Positions 53,187 to 63,188 of a stretch of 64,000 nucleotides of DNA are shown here, one piece after another. Made by a program: the position numbers and the translations under genes. This stretch comes from Paraburkholderia fungorum (GTDB lineage: Bacteria; Pseudomonadota; Gammaproteobacteria; Burkholderiales; Burkholderiaceae): positions 558,001 through 622,000 of the forward strand of contig NZ_FNKP01000002.1 in assembly GCF_900099835.1 (NCBI RefSeq), read 5' to 3'. The notes under the pieces were generated by a model. It was not told the DNA's origin. It saw nothing but the letters and a program-made list of their open reading frames with translations, and did no database searches. The first letter of the stretch is position 1. Each line of letters opens with the position of its first letter.

Positions 53187-54641
53187 ATGATGGAAACTGA
53201 TACCGACCTCAGGCATCACGATCTGCTGATCGACGGCAAGCGCCTGCCGCCCGGCACCGGAGAATATTCCGTCGACATCAACCCGGCTACCGAAGAACCG
53301 ATTGCGCTGGTAGCGCAAGGCAGCGCCGCCGATGTCGATGCCGCCGTGCGCGCCGCGCGTGCCGCGCTGAAAGTGTGGAACGCGTTGCGAGCGGCAGAAC
53401 GTGGCCGCATTCTGATGCGACTTGCCGGATTGATGCGCGCGAACCTCGACGAACTTGCCGCGCTCGAAAGCCTCGACGCCGGTAAGCCGATTGCCGCCGT
53501 GATGCGTCAGGACATTCCCGCCGCGATCGATACGCTCGAATATTACGCAGGCTGGTGCGACAAGATCAATGGCCAGGTGGTGCCGACGCGCCCCGATGCA
53601 TTGACGTACACGTTGCGTGAGCCGGTGGGCGTGGTCGGCGCAATCGTGCCGTGGAATTTCCCGTTGATGATCGGCATGTGGAAGATCGCGCCCGCTCTTG
53701 CATGCGGTTGCACGCTGATCGTCAAGCCCGCTGAAATTACGCCGCTCACTGCATTGCGTATCGGCGAACTGGCGCTCGAAGCGGGCGTGCCTCCCGGCGT
53801 GTTGAATATCGTCACCGGCAAGGGGCGCGTGGTGGGGGATGCGATGGTGGCGCATCCAGGCATCGACAAGGTGACGTTCACCGGATCGCCGTCGGTCGGG
53901 CGCGGCATTTTGCAGGGTGCGGCCGGCAACTTCAAACGCGTCACGCTGGAGTTGGGCGGCAAATCCGCCAACCTGATTTTCCCAGATGCGAATCTCGATA
54001 ACGCCGTGCGTGCAGCAGCATCGGGCATTTTCTTCAACACCGGGCAAGTGTGTTCAGCAGGCTCGCGGATTCTTGCGCATCGCGATGTGTATGACGAAGT
54101 CGTAGAGCGCCTGGCCGCACGCGCGAGGTCGATCAAGATAGGTGATCCGTCGGCGCGCGAAACGTCGATGGGGCCGCTGATTTCCGCGTCACAAATGAAA
54201 ACGGTGCTGGGTTATGTCGACGCGGGCCGCGCCGAAGGTGCGCGACTCGTGACTGGCGGCGCGCGGGTAGGCGAGCGCGGTTTCTTCGTCGAACCTACTG
54301 TTTTTGCGGACGTCGAGCACGAAATGCGCATTTCGCAAGAAGAGATTTTCGGACCTGTAGCCAGCGTGATTCGTTTCGAAGACGAAGCCGATGCAATCAG
54401 AATTGCCAACGGCACGTTGTACAGTCTCGCGGCCGGCGTGTGGAGTGCGGATATCGGGCGAGTACATCGGGTCGCGCGAGACCTGAAGGCGGGGACCGTG
54501 TGGATCAATACGTACGGCTACACCGATGTGCGGTTACCGTGGGGCGGTTCCGGCGATTCGGGCTTTGGTCGCGAGCACGGGGATGTCGCCATTGAGAACT
54601 TCACTGAACCGAAAGCGGTGTGGCTGGCAATTGACCAATAA
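53187..54641 (+). CDS. NAD(P)-dependent aldehyde dehydrogenase, 484 aa
   Basis: ATG ATG after CACGGAGCTTC. All ALDH catalytic residues are seen: Asn157 (PWNFPL), Lys180 (IVKPAE), Glu255 (LELGGKS), Cys289 (GQVCSAGSR). The length matches the ALDH1/betaine-aldehyde group. In this region it could oxidise the aldehyde made by a 2-hydroxyacyl-CoA lyase, or glycolaldehyde or glyoxylate-type aldehydes. A bidirectional terminator follows. Confidence 0.88.
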   Translation: MMETDTDLRHHDLLIDGKRLPPGTGEYSVDINPATEEPIALVAQGSAADVDAAVRAARAALKVWNALRAAERGRILMRLAGLMRANLDELAALESLDAGKPIAAVMRQDIPAAIDTLEYYAGWCDKINGQVVPTRPDALTYTLREPVGVVGAIVPWNFPLMIGMWKIAPALACGCTLIVKPAEITPLTALRIGELALEAGVPPGVLNIVTGKGRVVGDAMVAHPGIDKVTFTGSPSVGRGILQGAAGNFKRVTLELGGKSANLIFPDANLDNAVRAAASGIFFNTGQVCSAGSRILAHRDVYDEVVERLAARARSIKIGDPSARETSMGPLISASQMKTVLGYVDAGRAEGARLVTGGARVGERGFFVEPTVFADVEHEMRISQEEIFGPVASVIRFEDEADAIRIANGTLYSLAAGVWSADIGRVHRVARDLKAGTVWINTYGYTDVRLPWGGSGDSGFGREHGDVAIENFTEPKAVWLAIDQ

Positions 54642-54663
54642 ATAGCCCGCGATTTAACGGCAT

Positions 54664-54701
54664 AAAAAAGGATCGAACGCGATTTGCGTTCGATCCTTTT
54701 T
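54664..54701 (+). terminator. bidirectional terminator between ALDH and panE
   Basis: AAAAAAGGATCGAACGC paired with GCGTTCGATCCTTTTT around a GATTT loop; U runs on both strands suit the convergent genes. Confidence 0.92.
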
Positions 54702-54707
54702 GTCTAT

Positions 54708-55685
54708 TCAATCCCCTTGCAATGCCATTCGCTCGCGCAGTTTGATCAGCGCCAGCACCACGTCGATGGTGGGCGTAGGCTCGGACACGAGACGGCCCAT
54801 TTCCTGAACCACCGTCAATAGCGGATCGATTTCCATCGGCCGGCGATTTTCCAGATCGACCAGCGTCGACGTTTTATGCGCGCCGACCGCGCCCGCGCCA
54901 TCAATGCGCTTTTCCACGTCGACGCGAAAGTGCACGCCGAATTGATCGGCAATGCGCTTCGCCTCGAGCATCATCGTGCGTGATACCGCGCGGGTGCCGG
55001 GGTCGCTGGTGAGCACGTCGAGCGTTGCATGTGTCAACGCGCTGATCGGGTTAAAACACAGATTACCCCATAATTTAAGCCATATTTCGTCGCGGATATT
55101 GTCACGGATCGGCGCTTCAAAACCTGCCGACTGCATGATCTCGTGCAATTGCTGAATGCGCGGCGTGCGCTCGCCACCGGGCTCGCCAATCGGGAATTTC
55201 TTGCCGTACACATGTTTGATGACGCCCGGTTCGACAATTTCCGCTGCAGGATAGAGCACGCAACCAATCGCCCGTTCAGGGCCGAGTTTGGTCCATTGAC
55301 CACCGTCCGGGTCGACACTCGCGAGGCGCGTGCCGGCAAAGCGTCCACCATGCTGATAGAAGTACCAGTACGGAATGCCGTTCACGCCCGTGACGATGGC
55401 TGTGTGTTTGCCGAGCAGAGGCTGCATTGCATCCACCACGCCGGGGAGCGAGTGCGCTTTCAACGTAACGATCACGAAGTCCTGCACGCCCAGCTCACGC
55501 GGGTCGGACGTGCAGCGTACGGGCGCGCTGAAAGTCTCGCCGTCCATGATCAGACGTGCGCCGTGTTCGCGCATTGCGGCCAGATGTGCGCCGCGTGCAA
55601 TAAAGCTCACGTCCGCGCCGGCGCGTGCCAGTTGCACACCCATCAAGCCGCCGATTGCGCCCGCGCCATAAATGCAGATCTTCAT
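54708..55685 (-). CDS. panE: 2-dehydropantoate 2-reductase family (PanE/ApbA), 325 aa
   Basis: N-terminal NADP site MKICIYGAGAIGGLMGVQLA. The C-terminal helical domain has LKLWGNLCFNPISALTHATL with the catalytic Lys, usual in ketopantoate reductase. The chromosome probably has another panE, so this paralogue in an organic-acid region may reduce a related 2-keto acid. The element ATAGTTAAAGTTT at 55792 lies 107 bp upstream, a link to the LysR at 49391. Confidence 0.85.
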   Translation of the reverse strand: MKICIYGAGAIGGLMGVQLARAGADVSFIARGAHLAAMREHGARLIMDGETFSAPVRCTSDPRELGVQDFVIVTLKAHSLPGVVDAMQPLLGKHTAIVTGVNGIPYWYFYQHGGRFAGTRLASVDPDGGQWTKLGPERAIGCVLYPAAEIVEPGVIKHVYGKKFPIGEPGGERTPRIQQLHEIMQSAGFEAPIRDNIRDEIWLKLWGNLCFNPISALTHATLDVLTSDPGTRAVSRTMMLEAKRIADQFGVHFRVDVEKRIDGAGAVGAHKTSTLVDLENRRPMEIDPLLTVVQEMGRLVSEPTPTIDVVLALIKLRERMALQGD

Positions 55686-55933
55686 GATGCCGCTCCCTTG
55701 ACTGTAAAAAGTCTCTCGCCGCGCCGCATCATTCCATGCGTGTTCAGCAACGGCGCCTTTGCCTGAGGATATGAGGGTGCGACGAATACGGATAGTTAAA
55801 GTTTCTCGGGGGATGTATTAAGGATGGCTTATGGGTGATTCGCTATCCAGAGTATTGGATCAGCTATTCGATCCGCGAGTGTTGTCAGGCGGTTGATATG
55901 CGTGGCCTGCCACAATCAAGGTCTGTAACTCAA

Positions 55934-56554
55934 TCACCCCCTCCGAACCGCCAAAAAACTTACCCCAATCGCGGCCAGAAAACCCCCACAGCATCGATTG
56001 AACCAGCGCCGTACTTTTGCCCGCATTAACCATTTCCCGAGATACATTCCTGCCCACGAATAAAGCGCAATGGCGACCCATTCGAGCACCAGAAAACTCG
56101 CGCCTAATACCGCGAATTGAGGAAGTACCGGCTGCGTGACATTCACGAATTGCGGCAGAAAAGCGGTGAAAACGAGAATTGCCTTCGGATTGCCGGCAGC
56201 CACGAGGAACTCTTGCCGCGCAATGCGCGCAAGCGATGCATCCTGAGGCTGCGACGTGTCGATAGCGGGCGCGTCGCTGCGCCAGAGTTGAATGGCAAGC
56301 CAGATCAGATAACCCGCGCCGGCCAGTTTGATCGCGAGAAAAAACCATGCGGATGCATGCAGGACGACAGCGAGTCCGGTGGCGGCAAGCACAAGCATCA
56401 TCGCAAATGCGACCAGCCTTCCTGTGCCGCCGATGCAGGCCGTCATGAAACCGTGGCGTGCGGCCACATTGATCGACAGCAGATTATTGGGCCCCGGCGC
56501 GAGATTGATCGCGAAGCAGGCGGGCAGGAAGAACAGCCAGGCGGTAAGGGACAT
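55934..56554 (-). CDS. LysE/RhtB family amino acid exporter, 206 aa
   Basis: ATG 56554 (MSLTAWLFFLPACFAINLAPGPNNLLSINVAARHG); an in-frame GTG at 56566 is weaker. The APGPN motif and six hydrophobic segments are those of LysE/RhtB carriers. They export amino acids or homoserine lactone-like compounds. Monocistronic. Confidence 0.83.
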   Translation of the reverse strand: MSLTAWLFFLPACFAINLAPGPNNLLSINVAARHGFMTACIGGTGRLVAFAMMLVLAATGLAVVLHASAWFFLAIKLAGAGYLIWLAIQLWRSDAPAIDTSQPQDASLARIARQEFLVAAGNPKAILVFTAFLPQFVNVTQPVLPQFAVLGASFLVLEWVAIALYSWAGMYLGKWLMRAKVRRWFNRCCGGFLAAIGVSFLAVRRG

Positions 56555-56690
56555 GACGGCTCGCACGGTAAGCTGAATTTGTAGCGAATCGCGCAGTGGG
56601 GGAGCGGGCGCGATAACCTGGTCAAATCCGAATTGTAGCGAGACTGTGGAATGCCGGTGTCGTCGATACTCTTATCGAGTACCGTTCAAT

Positions 56691-57230
56691 TCAATTTACC
56701 GCTTTAACGAAGCCGGGATCGCCGATCAACGTATCGACGCTCAGCTTGACCGTATCTTCAATGGCAATTGTGCTGCTGGTGAATTTCGGCGACTTCTGCC
56801 GGACCGTTTGGGTGGTCGAGTACACGACCTTGTGGGTGGCAGCATCGGTAACCACGTAGTGCATCTTCAAGGTCCAGATGGTCGGCGACCGGGCGTCGTC
56901 CACCTTGAACATTTCGATGCTGCCGCTGAGTACCCGCTTGCTCGCGCTCAGATGAAACCCGGCAACCTGCAGGCTGTTCGCGACGCTATTGCGCACCACC
57001 TCGCAAATATCGTCCTTGAGGATGATGCCGGTCATTGCCGTATTTTCAATCCGATTCGGCGACACCTGTCCGCTGAGGGCCGGCATATAGGCGAAGTCGT
57101 GGGCAGGAGCCACGCTCAGCCATCCGGTGGAATGCACGGCCGCGCGCGGGGCGCTGTTCAGGCCGAACCACGACCAGGAGCAGGCGGACAGCATCAACGG
57201 CAACGCAACTGTGCCGCAGCCCTTGAGCAC
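56691..57230 (-). CDS. probable lipoprotein of unknown function, 179 aa
   Basis: A GTG at 57230 gives MLKGCGTVALPLMLSAC, with the lipobox LSAC (Cys17); a TTG at 57242 is an alternative start. The mature part is a soluble domain with VRNSVANSLQVAGFHLSASKR and TLKMHYVVTDAATHKVVYSTTQTV, similar in pattern to outer-membrane-anchored Burkholderia lipoproteins of about 180 residues, though I cannot name a family. Same strand as, and 460 bp ahead of, the LysE-type gene's end. Confidence 0.6.
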   Translation of the reverse strand: MLKGCGTVALPLMLSACSWSWFGLNSAPRAAVHSTGWLSVAPAHDFAYMPALSGQVSPNRIENTAMTGIILKDDICEVVRNSVANSLQVAGFHLSASKRVLSGSIEMFKVDDARSPTIWTLKMHYVVTDAATHKVVYSTTQTVRQKSPKFTSSTIAIEDTVKLSVDTLIGDPGFVKAVN

Positions 57231-57562
57231 GGTCGATCGCAACGACGCGCGCGCGGTGCGCGGTAGAGACCGGCTCCGTTGCAGTGACTCAGGTGCTGTA
57301 CTGGAAAAAGCGTCGATCGAGGTCAGAGGAATTGGCCTTTCAAATGAAGTTCATCCCGGCAGATAGCAGCATGGTAACAGCGCTGTGGACCCATGCCCGT
57401 TTCGGGGCGCTTACGCAGAGTGAATTCCCGCTGGCTCGCTGGTCATGCAGGCCATTTCTTCAATGCCGCTTCTGCCGGGAAAATCCGCGCAGCAGAGGTT
57501 ATCTCACGACAATAACCGCAGTGTGTGAAAGTCGTATGCCGGCTCGTTTTAAAGGTGAGCGT
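57231..57562. other. intergenic, 332 bp
   Basis: Between the lipoprotein start and the end of the YigZ-type gene. No gene or repeat recognised. Confidence 0.4.
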
Positions 57563-58147
57563 TCAGGGGAAGCCGGCCTTGCCCTGAGTCATATCCACCA
57601 AAGAGAGCTGCGCGGCGTCGAGCGCATTGACCGGCAAACGGATTGTCATCTTCACCAGCATTGCGTAGGCGCTATCCGCGAGTGCATATCCTTCGGCGTC
57701 GATCCATCGGCGCACTTTGGCTTCATCCGCGTAGCTCACTTCGACGGTCAGCGAAACCTGAGCAATCCTCTCGATCCTCGGTGCGTCCAGCAAGGCGGAC
57801 GCGATTGCATCGGTATAGGCGCGCACCAGCCCGCCCGCGCCGAGTTTCACGCCGCCGTAATAGCGCACGACGGCGGCCAGCACGCCGTCCAGATCGTGAT
57901 GCCGCAGCACTTCGAGAATCGGCCTGCCGGCGGTGCCGGACGGCTCGCCGTCGTCGGACATGCCGGACTGGCCGCCTGCCAGCAGTGCCCAGCACACGTG
58001 AGTCGCAGCAGCATGTTCTTCACGTAGCCGACGCAATTCGGCCATCGCCGCGTCGCGGTCGGCAACCGGTATCGCGTACGCGATGAAACGGCTCTTGCGA
58101 ATGTCGAGTTCCGCGCTCAGCGCCGCGGGCAAGGTATAGGTGGGCAC
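57563..58147 (-). CDS. YigZ/IMPACT family protein (UPF0029), 194 aa
   Basis: GTG at 58147 gives VPTYTLPAALSAELDIRKSRFIAYA, the usual YigZ opening, and length near the E. coli protein (204). The family signature region reads DDGEPSGTAGRPIL and AVVRYYGGVKLGAGGLVRAYTDA. Ribosome binding site is weak; longer in-frame codons to 58276 lack homology. The family is linked to translation or nucleic-acid handling (IMPACT), but its bacterial role is unclear. Confidence 0.8.
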   Translation of the reverse strand: MPTYTLPAALSAELDIRKSRFIAYAIPVADRDAAMAELRRLREEHAAATHVCWALLAGGQSGMSDDGEPSGTAGRPILEVLRHHDLDGVLAAVVRYYGGVKLGAGGLVRAYTDAIASALLDAPRIERIAQVSLTVEVSYADEAKVRRWIDAEGYALADSAYAMLVKMTIRLPVNALDAAQLSLVDMTQGKAGFP

Positions 58148-58367
58148 GGCAAAAACTTCGGTAGATAAAAGGTGCGGGCCTCGTGCGGTCCGTTTGCCGC
58201 CATGGTAACGGATCGCGGCGCGGGCCGAAGTCCCGGAAAAGAATGCGGGCTTGCCCACGGGCGTTCGGGCGAGCACGAGGCGGGCGGATCGGCCTTCACG
58301 TGTTCGTCTACAATTGGCGGCTAAACACGCGCATCCACCAGGGCTGGCGCGTCAAACAGGAGACGAC

Positions 58368-59006
58368 ATGCTTGATCTAGCCACGTTGGGGACTTTCGTA
58401 GCCGTTGTGCTCGGACTCTTTCTGATTCCCGGGCCGGCCGTGCTGCTTGTTTTGACTCGCACCGTGCATGGCGGACGCAAAGCCGGCATTCTCACGGGGC
58501 TCGGCATCGCGGCGGGCGATTTCATTCATACGCTGGCTGCGTCGATCGGTCTGTCGGCGCTGTTGATGACGTCGGCACTGGCTTTCAACGCAGTGAAATT
58601 TGTCGGCGCCGCGTACCTCGTTTATCTCGGCGTCCGCGCGTTGCGCGAAAAGCCGTCGAACGACGGACAGGCCGCGGTTGCTCCTGCACCGGTATCGATA
58701 TCGGCGTCGAAGGCGTTTTTTCAGGCCATTCCCGCAGAAGTTCTGAATCCCAAGACGGCGCTGTTCTTTCTCGCGTTCCTGCCGCAATTCGTGCGGCCCG
58801 AACACGGATCGACGTTTTTTCAGTTCACCACGCTTGGGTTGATCTTCGTTGGCATGAGTGCGCTTTATACGACGCTGATCGTGTTGACCATTCGTCCGCT
58901 GGGCAAACTCGTCAAGCGGATGACGTGGCTGGCTCGCTGGCAGAACAAGATTATCGGTGTGCTGTTTATTTCGCTTGGGCTGCGTGTTGCAACGCAAACG
59001 CGCTGA
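58368..59006 (+). CDS. LysE/RhtB family exporter, 212 aa
   Basis: ATG after CAGGAGACGAC. LFLIPGPAVLLVLTRTVHGGRKAGILTGLGIAAGD is the LysE/RhtB signature; six hydrophobic segments. The usual role is export of an amino acid or homoserine-type compound. Not close to the other LysE-type gene in sequence; monocistronic. Confidence 0.83.
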   Translation: MLDLATLGTFVAVVLGLFLIPGPAVLLVLTRTVHGGRKAGILTGLGIAAGDFIHTLAASIGLSALLMTSALAFNAVKFVGAAYLVYLGVRALREKPSNDGQAAVAPAPVSISASKAFFQAIPAEVLNPKTALFFLAFLPQFVRPEHGSTFFQFTTLGLIFVGMSALYTTLIVLTIRPLGKLVKRMTWLARWQNKIIGVLFISLGLRVATQTR

Positions 59007-59047
59007 CCGTGTCACGCCGGTGCTTTCGTTTAAAGCGCAGCACCGGA

Positions 59048-59140
59048 TCAGTGAGCGATAGACAACGCCAGCAAAATCGTCGAAGAAACGATGGTGATAA
59101 AAAGGCAGGTGGCGATGAGCATGTTGTACGGATAGGTCAT
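59048..59140 (-). CDS. possible 30-residue single-span protein
   Basis: The frame MTYPYNMLIATCLFITIVSS continues as one membrane helix and ends LSIAH. No clear ribosome binding site, so it could be chance. It is convergent with the LysE-type gene. Confidence 0.3.
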   Translation of the reverse strand: MTYPYNMLIATCLFITIVSSTILLALSIAH

Positions 59141-59263
59141 GGCAGGGTCGTCGATCGTGGCGGGCGGAATGGGGCATGATAGGCAGAACAGTTCCACCCG
59201 ACTGTCAACCATTGCAAAATGCAGCGCGGGCAACGACATGTCCGCGCGATTTCCGAGCCGACC

Positions 59264-59905
59264 ATGCGTGACATTCCCTCTTCCACAACGCCCGAATCTG
59301 CGCCGGACATCGAATTCTGGTTCGATTTCGGCAGCAACTACAGCTACCTCAGCGTCATGCGTATCGAAGCGCGAGCGCTGGCGCATGGCGTGAATATTCG
59401 CTGGCGTCCGTTCCTGCTTGGCCCTGTTTTTCGTGACCTCGGTTTCGAGAATTCTCCATTTGTATTGCAGAAGGAGAAGGGCGCGTACGTATGGAAAGAT
59501 ATGGAGCGGCAATGCCGCAAATACGGCATTGCGCTAGTGCGTCCGAGTACATTCCCGCGCGCCGCGCTGCTCGCCATGCGCGTGGCGTTGCTGGGCGCAG
59601 AGGAGCAATGGATTGGCGCGTGGTGCCGCAAGATCATGCAGCTCAATTTCGCCGACGACCGCGATATCGGTTCAATTGAAGTCGTGACTGAAGCGCTGGA
59701 AGAATTGGGCCTGCCCGCGCAGCAGATCATTGCCGATGCGCAGAGCGACGCCAACAAGCTGCGTCTGCGGGAACAAACGGCGGCCGCTGCGGCCAGGGGT
59801 ATTTTTGGCGCACCGACGTTTTTTGTCGGAGATGAAATGTTCTGGGGCAATGATCGTCTGGACGATGCGCTCGACTATTGCGATTCGATCGCAACGCACA
59901 ACTGA
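59264..59905 (+). CDS. DsbA-like / 2-hydroxychromene-2-carboxylate isomerase family protein, 213 aa
   Basis: ATG 59264 gives MRDIPSSTTPESAPDIEFWF; the thioredoxin-fold start has DFGSNYSYLS where DsbA would have CxxC. The Ser points to a kappa-GST/HCCA isomerase-like enzyme that uses glutathione. RGIFGAPTFFVGDEMFWGNDRLDD is the typical C-terminal block with cis-Pro. Substrate unknown; no aromatic genes adjoin. Confidence 0.82.
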   Translation: MRDIPSSTTPESAPDIEFWFDFGSNYSYLSVMRIEARALAHGVNIRWRPFLLGPVFRDLGFENSPFVLQKEKGAYVWKDMERQCRKYGIALVRPSTFPRAALLAMRVALLGAEEQWIGAWCRKIMQLNFADDRDIGSIEVVTEALEELGLPAQQIIADAQSDANKLRLREQTAAAAARGIFGAPTFFVGDEMFWGNDRLDDALDYCDSIATHN

Positions 59906-59941
59906 CGGGGAAGAACCTGATCGGCTGACTGCTGGAAGCTG

Positions 59942-60199
59942 CTATTCGTCGCCATGCTGGCAGAAGCGGCGGCCCGGCACATGCGACACGACAGCCTGAG
60001 CGATCTCAAGGGCGGTGCTCTCCGCGGGGACCACGCGGCGGCTCGATTCGGGGTTGTGTTTCATGGTCCATTCGACGAGCCGGTATGAGCGTCCCCACGG
60101 CGGCTGCAGTGGGTCGGAGACCTTGCATGAGTTGATCTGCCGGGCCCATTCGTTGCCGGGCATGGCGCGCAGGTATTCGACTACCGTCTCTTCAACCAT
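59942..60199 (-). CDS. conserved hypothetical small protein, 85 aa
   Basis: ATG 60199 after AAGGAGTCAAACC. Sequence MVEETVVEYLRAMPGNEWAR and ...CKVSDPLQPPWGRSYRLVEWT, charged and soluble. No known domain. Longer in-frame codons upstream lack support. Confidence 0.55.
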   Translation of the reverse strand: MVEETVVEYLRAMPGNEWARQINSCKVSDPLQPPWGRSYRLVEWTMKHNPESSRRVVPAESTALEIAQAVVSHVPGRRFCQHGDE

Positions 60200-60460
60200 G
60201 GTTTGACTCCTTCTTCGCGGGCGTTTGCCCGTTGTTCGGCGTGTCGTCGATGTTCCGGAGAAAAGGCGCCGCCGGTGCTCTGGCGGCTCAACAGGGGATG
60301 TTGTGCGTGCATGGTTGCAGGGAAGAATTAAGCGAAACTTAAAAGGCATAAACCCGCGCCCGCCGCGAATTTTTTCTCAAGACTGAGTCGGATTGGCCGT
60401 TATTACAGCGGTTGGGGCTGCAAAACCCCGTTTCGCCTTCGGGCCCGCCTTGCTGATAAC

Positions 60461-61585
60461 GTGACGAATCTCGCTCAAACGCCGCTTTCCGACCGCCTGC
60501 GCTCGCTCGTCGACACGGTTCAACACAACGAGCGCACCCTGCGCCGATTTCAGAATGTCGAATTGCGTTTGATCGGCTCGCGGGACTTCGCGTCGTTCCT
60601 CGACACCTTGTTCCGTCATTTGCCGGAGGAGTTTTCCCTGTCGCGTGTGACGCTGTGGCTCGACGATCGCGCGCCAATGCTGCTCGAACTGCTCGACCCC
60701 TCTGCGTTGCGCGACCTCGATTACGCCAGTCTGAAGACCTCGCGCGAGGGCGGTCTCGCCGCGCAAGGCCTGTGCGAAGAGGGGCGACCGTGGTTGGGGC
60801 GGCCGCATGAACTGGATGACACGTTTCGCCACGCGTTCTTCGGCAGTGCGCCGGCGCCGGCCAGCGCGATTCTGCTGCCGCTTGCCGCGGGCGATACCGT
60901 CAGCGGCTATCTGTGCCTCGGCAGCGACGACCGGGGGCGTTTCGGTGAAGGCATGGCGACGGACATTCTGGAGCGCTTTGCGAGCATCGTCACGGCCAGT
61001 CTGGACAACGTCGCGCATCGCGAGCGGCTCAAGCAGCTCGGCATGACCGACTCGCTGACCGGCCTCGCCAACCGCCGTTATTTCGACGAGCGGCTGCGCG
61101 AGGAACTGATGCGTGCGGTTCGTTATGGCGTGCCGGTGGGCTGTCTATTTATCGATATCGATTGTTTCAAGCGTATCAACGATACGTACGGCCATCAGAC
61201 CGGCGACCGCGCGTTAGCCGCCGTCGCCGCGTGTGTGCGCCAGCAGGTGCGGCTCGGCGATACCGTCGCGCGATATGGCGGCGAGGAATTCGCGGCGTTG
61301 CTGCAAGGCGACCGGGCCGACGCGCTCACGGTCGCCGAACGCGTGCGGCTGGCGGTCGAGCGGCTGGATTTGCAGGACGATCACGGCGAGCGCATTGCGT
61401 TGACCGTGTCGATCGGGGTCGCGGCGCGCACGGTCAACGGTGCGCCCGCGGAGGCTGTCACGCTGGGTCGCGCGATCATGGAAGAGGCGGACCGCGCGAT
61501 GTATCAGGCCAAACGCAATGGCCGTAACCGGATCGAGGCGCTGGTTAGAGCCGACGGCGATCAGGTCGCTCAGACGGAGCGGTGA
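60461..61585 (+). CDS. diguanylate cyclase with DUF484/GAF-like sensor, 374 aa
   Basis: The GTG start gives VTNLAQTPLSDRLRSLV. The N-terminal half resembles DUF484/GAF (LLELLDPSALRDLDYASLKTS; LPLAAGDTVSGYLCLGSDD). The GGDEF domain begins at about residue 198 (DSLTGLANRRYFDERL), with active site RYGGEEFA and an I-site RLGD five residues before it, so c-di-GMP feedback is expected. No membrane segment; cytosolic. Single gene. Confidence 0.87.
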   Translation: MTNLAQTPLSDRLRSLVDTVQHNERTLRRFQNVELRLIGSRDFASFLDTLFRHLPEEFSLSRVTLWLDDRAPMLLELLDPSALRDLDYASLKTSREGGLAAQGLCEEGRPWLGRPHELDDTFRHAFFGSAPAPASAILLPLAAGDTVSGYLCLGSDDRGRFGEGMATDILERFASIVTASLDNVAHRERLKQLGMTDSLTGLANRRYFDERLREELMRAVRYGVPVGCLFIDIDCFKRINDTYGHQTGDRALAAVAACVRQQVRLGDTVARYGGEEFAALLQGDRADALTVAERVRLAVERLDLQDDHGERIALTVSIGVAARTVNGAPAEAVTLGRAIMEEADRAMYQAKRNGRNRIEALVRADGDQVAQTER

Positions 61586-61724
61586 AGCTGCAGCGGGCCG
61601 CGTTCGAAAATCTCTAAAGCCTGGCGTTGCCGGTTCCACATGCAACCGGCAACGCGCCTTGAAGCCGCAGAGACCCCGTTAGGGCCGCCTGAAGCCGCTT
61701 AACAAAGCGGCCTCAACACCCCAC

Positions 61725-63188
61725 TTACGGCAGCGCCGTTTCCGAAACCGGCGGCGTCTTGCCCAGTTCCTTCCTCACGCCTTCCGCGTAACTCGGGTCG
61801 ATCTTTTCGAACAATGCCAGTTGCCGTTCGATGATTTCTTTCGACACACCCGCCATGCCTTCCGCGATGTTGCAGAAGAAGCGCTCACGTTGCGCTGCAT
61901 CAAACAGCTTGAACAACGCCCGCGGATGGCTGAAATAGTCGTCGTCCTCGCGATGATCGTAGCGCTGGATCGTGCCCTCCGCCTTCAGCGGCGGCTCGTT
62001 CACCGACGGGTCCTGCGCAAACGCGCCAAAGCGGTTCGGCTCGTAGTTCGGCGTGGCGCCGAGATTGCCGTCCGTGCGCATGCCGCCGTCGCGATGATAG
62101 GTGTTCACATTCGGCGCACGCGGTGCGTTGACCGGAATCTGATGATGGTTGATGCCGAGGCGATAGCGGTGCGTGTCGCCGTACGAAAAGAGCCGGCCCT
62201 GCAGCAGACGATCCGGCGAGAAGCCGATGCCCGGCACGATATTGGCCGGCGTGAACGCGGCCTGTTCGACATCCGCGAAATAGTTTTCGGGGTTTTTGTT
62301 CAGTTCGAGCACGCCGACATCGATCAGCGGATAGTCCTTGTGCGACCACGTTTTCGTGATGTCGAACGGATTTTCCTTGCGCGAATAAGCTTCGGCTTCG
62401 GTCATGACCTGAATGCAGAAGCGCCATTGCGGGAAGTTCTTCTTCTCGATCTCTTCGAACAGATCGCGTTGCGCGCTTTCCCGATCGCGGCCGATCAACG
62501 CGGTCGCCTCGGCATTCGTGTAATTCTCGACGCCCTGTTTCGACTTGAAGTGGAACTTCACGTAGAAACGCTCGTTTTGCGCATTGATCAGCGAGAACGT
62601 GTGCGAGCCGAAGCCGTGCATTTGACGGTAGTTCTTCGGAATGCCGCGATCGCTCATCAGAATCGTCACCTGATGCAGCGATTCGGGATTGCGCGACCAG
62701 AAGTCCCACACCATGTTCGCGTCGCGCAGGTTGTTCTTCGGGTCGCGCTTTTGCGTGTGAATGAAATCGGGGAATTTCAGCGGATCGCGGATAAAGAACA
62801 CCGGCGTGTTATTGCCGACCAGATCCCAGTTGCCTTCTTCCGTATAGAACTTGATCGAGAAGCCGCGCACGTCACGCTCGGCGTCGGCCGCGCCGCGTTC
62901 GCCCGCGACGGTCGAAAAACGCAGGAACAGCGGCGTGACTTTGCCGGGTTCGAAGACCTTGGCCTTGCTGTAACGGGTGATGTCGTGCGTCACGGTGAGC
63001 GTGCCGAATGCGCCGGAGCCTTTGGCGTGAACGCGGCGCTCGGGAATGACTTCACGGTCGAAATGCGCGAGTTTTTCGATCAGCCAGAAGTCTTGCAGCG
63101 TAATCGGACCGCGCGGACCGACGGTTTCGGAATTCTGGTTGTCGCCCACCGGCGCGCCGGCGGCGGTCGTCAAAGTTCGATTCGTCAT
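61725..63188 (-). CDS. katA: monofunctional heme catalase, 487 aa
   Basis: ATG after AAGGAATCGC. Catalytic His54 ([12 protein letters not shown]), Asn127 (GNNTPVFF) and heme-ligand Tyr336 ([14 protein letters not shown]) are all present, and the length fits small-subunit (clade 3) catalases. It breaks down H2O2 in the cytosol or periplasm; no signal peptide seen. No ankyrin-like AnkB gene or OxyR is next to it. It lies 239 bp downstream of the FtsI-like gene on the same strand. Confidence 0.95.
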   Translation of the reverse strand: MTNRTLTTAAGAPVGDNQNSETVGPRGPITLQDFWLIEKLAHFDREVIPERRVHAKGSGAFGTLTVTHDITRYSKAKVFEPGKVTPLFLRFSTVAGERGAADAERDVRGFSIKFYTEEGNWDLVGNNTPVFFIRDPLKFPDFIHTQKRDPKNNLRDANMVWDFWSRNPESLHQVTILMSDRGIPKNYRQMHGFGSHTFSLINAQNERFYVKFHFKSKQGVENYTNAEATALIGRDRESAQRDLFEEIEKKNFPQWRFCIQVMTEAEAYSRKENPFDITKTWSHKDYPLIDVGVLELNKNPENYFADVEQAAFTPANIVPGIGFSPDRLLQGRLFSYGDTHRYRLGINHHQIPVNAPRAPNVNTYHRDGGMRTDGNLGATPNYEPNRFGAFAQDPSVNEPPLKAEGTIQRYDHREDDDYFSHPRALFKLFDAAQRERFFCNIAEGMAGVSKEIIERQLALFEKIDPSYAEGVRKELGKTPPVSETALP

